This document shows positions 62,128-64,000 of a DNA stretch of 64,000 nucleotides, piece by piece. Both the position numbers and the translations under genes were made by a program. Where the stretch lies: the NCBI RefSeq assembly GCF_001421435.1, contig NZ_LMKA01000002.1:1-64000 (forward strand). Reading direction: 5' to 3'. This DNA comes from Chryseobacterium sp. Leaf201 (GTDB lineage Bacteria; Bacteroidota; Bacteroidia; Flavobacteriales; Weeksellaceae). Under the pieces are notes generated by a model. It searched no databases and had not been told where the DNA came from. It was given only the letters and a program-made list of their open reading frames with translations. Every line of letters starts with the position of its first letter. Position 1 is the first letter of the stretch.

Positions 62128-63581
62128 TATAAATTCGTCGGTAAAGTAATGGTGAATGTTGAACCCTTCCCGACTTCGGATTTTACGGTGATTTCCCCTT
62201 TGTAATCTTCCACCATCTTTCTTACCATTGATAAGCCCAGCCCCATTCCGCTGTTTTTAGAGGTAAAGTTCGGTTCAAAGATCCTTTCGTAAATATTTTC
62301 GGGAATTCCTATTCCGTTATCCTGCACGGAGATGATGACCCTGCGCTGGTGCTGCTCTATATCTACATTGATCATTAATTTCCGTTCATCGCTCTCTGCC
62401 TGCCTTGCATTCGTTACAAGGTTAGTGATAATCCTGGAAAGGTAAACCTTATCCATATTAATCATGATATTGCTTTTATTGGCATGCATAAAAATACCTT
62501 CATCATTAAAGATCCTGAGGATATCCGCTACCTCATTATTCAGGTTGATCGTCTCATTATTCTTTTCAGGAAGCTTGGCAAATTCTGAGAAAGCAGAAGC
62601 TACCGTAGCAATGACGTCAATCTGGTCAACCATCGTTTTGCTCATCTGCTTTACTTTTTCCCTTACATTGGGATCGGCAGGATCAAATTTACGTTCAAAG
62701 TTCTGTATGGTCAGCTTCATCGGTGTCAGAGGATTCTTTACTTCATGGGCTACCTGTTTCGCCATTTCCCGCCAGGCCTCTTCTGAAGCTTTGAAACGCA
62801 GCCGCTCTTTCTGGTCCTGAATCTGAAGGATCATTCTGTTATAAGCTCTTGCCAGGGCATTCAGCTCGTCGTTTTTATAATACCTGATCGGGCGCATTTC
62901 ATTTTCAAACAATGTAATACGGGTGATCATATCAGAAAATTTAGTGATGTTTTTTGCCAGGCTGTTAGACATTACCCAGCTTATCCAGATACTGAACAGA
63001 ATCAGGAATATATCTACAATGGCAATATATTTTACGTAGATATTGAGAAGGTCAAAATATGCAGATTCATCGTGATAAAGCGGAATATATACAATGGCAA
63101 TAGGCTCCAGGTCATTGTTTTTCAACAGGAGATACGAGGAAGTGAGCACCGCATCTTTTGCAGCATCATACCCTTTGATGTCATACCTCGCTTTTGAAGA
63201 AAGAACACGGTTAACGATATTGATCGGGATTTTCTTCTGTCCGACCAGGTTCTCCTCTTTATTGGAAAGAAGATAATCGCCTTTTAAATCGTATAAAATA
63301 ATATCATGCTGATTAATATCCGCAATCTCGAAGATTTTGTTTCCCAGCACTTCCTTCAGGTCACCGGTCTGCACACGGGTACGGCTTACCGCATAATCCA
63401 GATATCTCATTACCGCGCCGGTTTTCTCCTGCATGTCAATCCGGCTGTTCTTAACAGAATTTTTCCTTAAAACAAAATAAGGAACCAATGAAGAAGCCAC
63501 TACACTTAAAAGACATACCAATAAGAAACCGAAAAAGACACGGTTTCTGAGGCTATATCCTTTATACATACTTATTGACAT
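62127..63581 (-). CDS. Membrane sensor histidine kinase
   Basis: A 484-residue kinase with two membrane helices (about 16-38 and 182-204) flanking a periplasmic sensor domain of about 145 residues. HAMP spans about 203-255. The HisKA phosphoacceptor H279 is in VAHEVKNPLTPMKL. The ATPase domain has VTNARQA (N-box), VQDNGIGIPENIYERIFEP (G1), NSGMGLGLSMV (G2) and GKGSTFTITLP. No response regulator is adjacent; it may be unlinked. Overlaps ribE and trmN6, forming ribE-HK-trmN6. Confidence 0.93.
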   Translation of the reverse strand: MSISMYKGYSLRNRVFFGFLLVCLLSVVASSLVPYFVLRKNSVKNSRIDMQEKTGAVMRYLDYAVSRTRVQTGDLKEVLGNKIFEIADINQHDIILYDLKGDYLLSNKEENLVGQKKIPINIVNRVLSSKARYDIKGYDAAKDAVLTSSYLLLKNNDLEPIAIVYIPLYHDESAYFDLLNIYVKYIAIVDIFLILFSIWISWVMSNSLAKNITKFSDMITRITLFENEMRPIRYYKNDELNALARAYNRMILQIQDQKERLRFKASEEAWREMAKQVAHEVKNPLTPMKLTIQNFERKFDPADPNVREKVKQMSKTMVDQIDVIATVASAFSEFAKLPEKNNETINLNNEVADILRIFNDEGIFMHANKSNIMINMDKVYLSRIITNLVTNARQAESDERKLMINVDIEQHQRRVIISVQDNGIGIPENIYERIFEPNFTSKNSGMGLGLSMVRKMVEDYKGEITVKSEVGKGSTFTITLPTNL

Positions 63582-64000
63582 TCTGTTTATTAATTAACTT
63601 AGCAATATACTTACCAATTATATCAAATTCTAAATTAACTTTATCACCGGTTTTAAGATGCTTCATATTGGTAAATTCCCATGTGTAAGGAATGATCGCT
63701 ACGGAAAACTGACTGCCTGCACTGTGGGCAACCGTCAGGCTGATCCCGTTCACGGTAATGGAACCCTGGGGAACCGTTACAGAGCTTCCGTCGGCATTAT
63801 CATAGTAAATGGTGATATAATAACTTCCGTCTTTATTTTCAATGCTCAGCACCTCTCCTGTTTTATCAACATGCCCCTGTACAATATGCCCGTCCAGTCT
63901 TCCGTCCATTTTCATGCAGCGTTCCAGGTTTACCACCGTCCCTACTTGCCATTTTCCGAGGTTGGTTTTTTCCAGTGTTTCCTGAATTGCGGTTACGATG
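63562..64000 (-). CDS. ribE: Riboflavin synthase alpha subunit, C-terminal part (cut by window edge)
   Basis: The frame stays open to the window end at 64000, so the N-terminus lies outside. The visible 145 residues hold IVTAIQETLEKTNLGKWQVG, then VNLERCMKMDGRLDGHIVQG and the second lumazine-binding repeat SVTVPQGSITVNGISLTVAH. It converts two 6,7-dimethyl-8-ribityllumazine molecules to riboflavin. The stop is at 63562, so it overlaps the kinase start by 20 bases. The tail IIGKYIAKLINKQNVNKYV is normal. Confidence 0.94.
   Translation of the reverse strand, partial: IVTAIQETLEKTNLGKWQVGTVVNLERCMKMDGRLDGHIVQGHVDKTGEVLSIENKDGSYYITIYYDNADGSSVTVPQGSITVNGISLTVAHSAGSQFSVAIIPYTWEFTNMKHLKTGDKVNLEFDIIGKYIAKLINKQNVNKYV

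Overview
The window reads as chromosomal DNA of a Chryseobacterium-like flavobacterium (Bacteroidota). Supporting signs are promoters with the Bacteroidota -7 element TAnnTTTG and, at several genes, a TTTG -33 element; a T9SS-type C-terminal sorting domain; a type B succinate dehydrogenase; Bacteroidota-restricted families (DUF2480, DUF3276/PUR, DUF1573); bTHX; and an ExbB-ExbD-ExbD-TonB locus. No insertion sequence, prophage, CRISPR array or rRNA operon was seen. Most of the window is ordinary core genome in short operons.

Layout. 1-7.2 kb: an XRE regulator, sdhCAB (minus strand) with a CRP/FNR-like palindrome at its promoter, a short ComEC, and lpxB. 7.3-10.3 kb: DUF2480, DUF937, tiny bTHX and a MATE exporter. 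10.4-16.3 kb: a DUF2975/HTH/ankyrin module, an S41 peptidase, and a secreted pair (beta-helix protein plus a T9SS-sorted repeat protein). 16.4-21.9 kb: aspS and the non-homologous end-joining genes ku and ligD; ligD is split by a frame change at a run of nine A. 21.9-26.9 kb: an SDR, the nusB-DUF1573-yajC operon, an ABC exporter and a PUR-domain protein. 26.9-34.7 kb: the most unusual region. A 1678-residue DUF4132 protein with a 144-residue partner has its last 58 codons and terminator duplicated about 2.2 kb downstream, on the far side of a seven-repeat secreted propeller protein. 35-42 kb: tRNA-His, bshB1 and the exbB-exbD-exbD-tonB operon, followed by a small membrane protein, a PstS-like lipoprotein and a TPR protein. 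42-52.5 kb: leuS, a lipocalin-like lipoprotein, an acyltransferase with a glycosyltransferase, an envelope operon (O-methyltransferase, C40 peptidase, DUF1648, waaA) and an OmpA lipoprotein. 52.6-64 kb: tilS-dsbD, an orphan ExbD, a lipoprotein-hydrolase pair, patatin, nrnA, rpmH, ftsE, and ribE-histidine kinase-trmN6; ribE runs off the right edge.

Several genes form working sets: SdhCAB is respiratory complex II; LpxB and WaaA act in lipid A/Kdo assembly; Ku and LigD repair double-strand breaks; NusB, AspS, LeuS, TilS, TrmN6, L34, bTHX and tRNA-His serve gene expression; ExbB/ExbD/TonB energise outer-membrane uptake. The best leads are the duplicated DUF4132 3' end around the propeller gene, the A9 split in ligD, heptanucleotide TCTAANN arrays abutting the starts of aspS and leuS, and the CRP-like site at the sdh promoter. 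All functions are assigned by reading the sequence; no database search was run.
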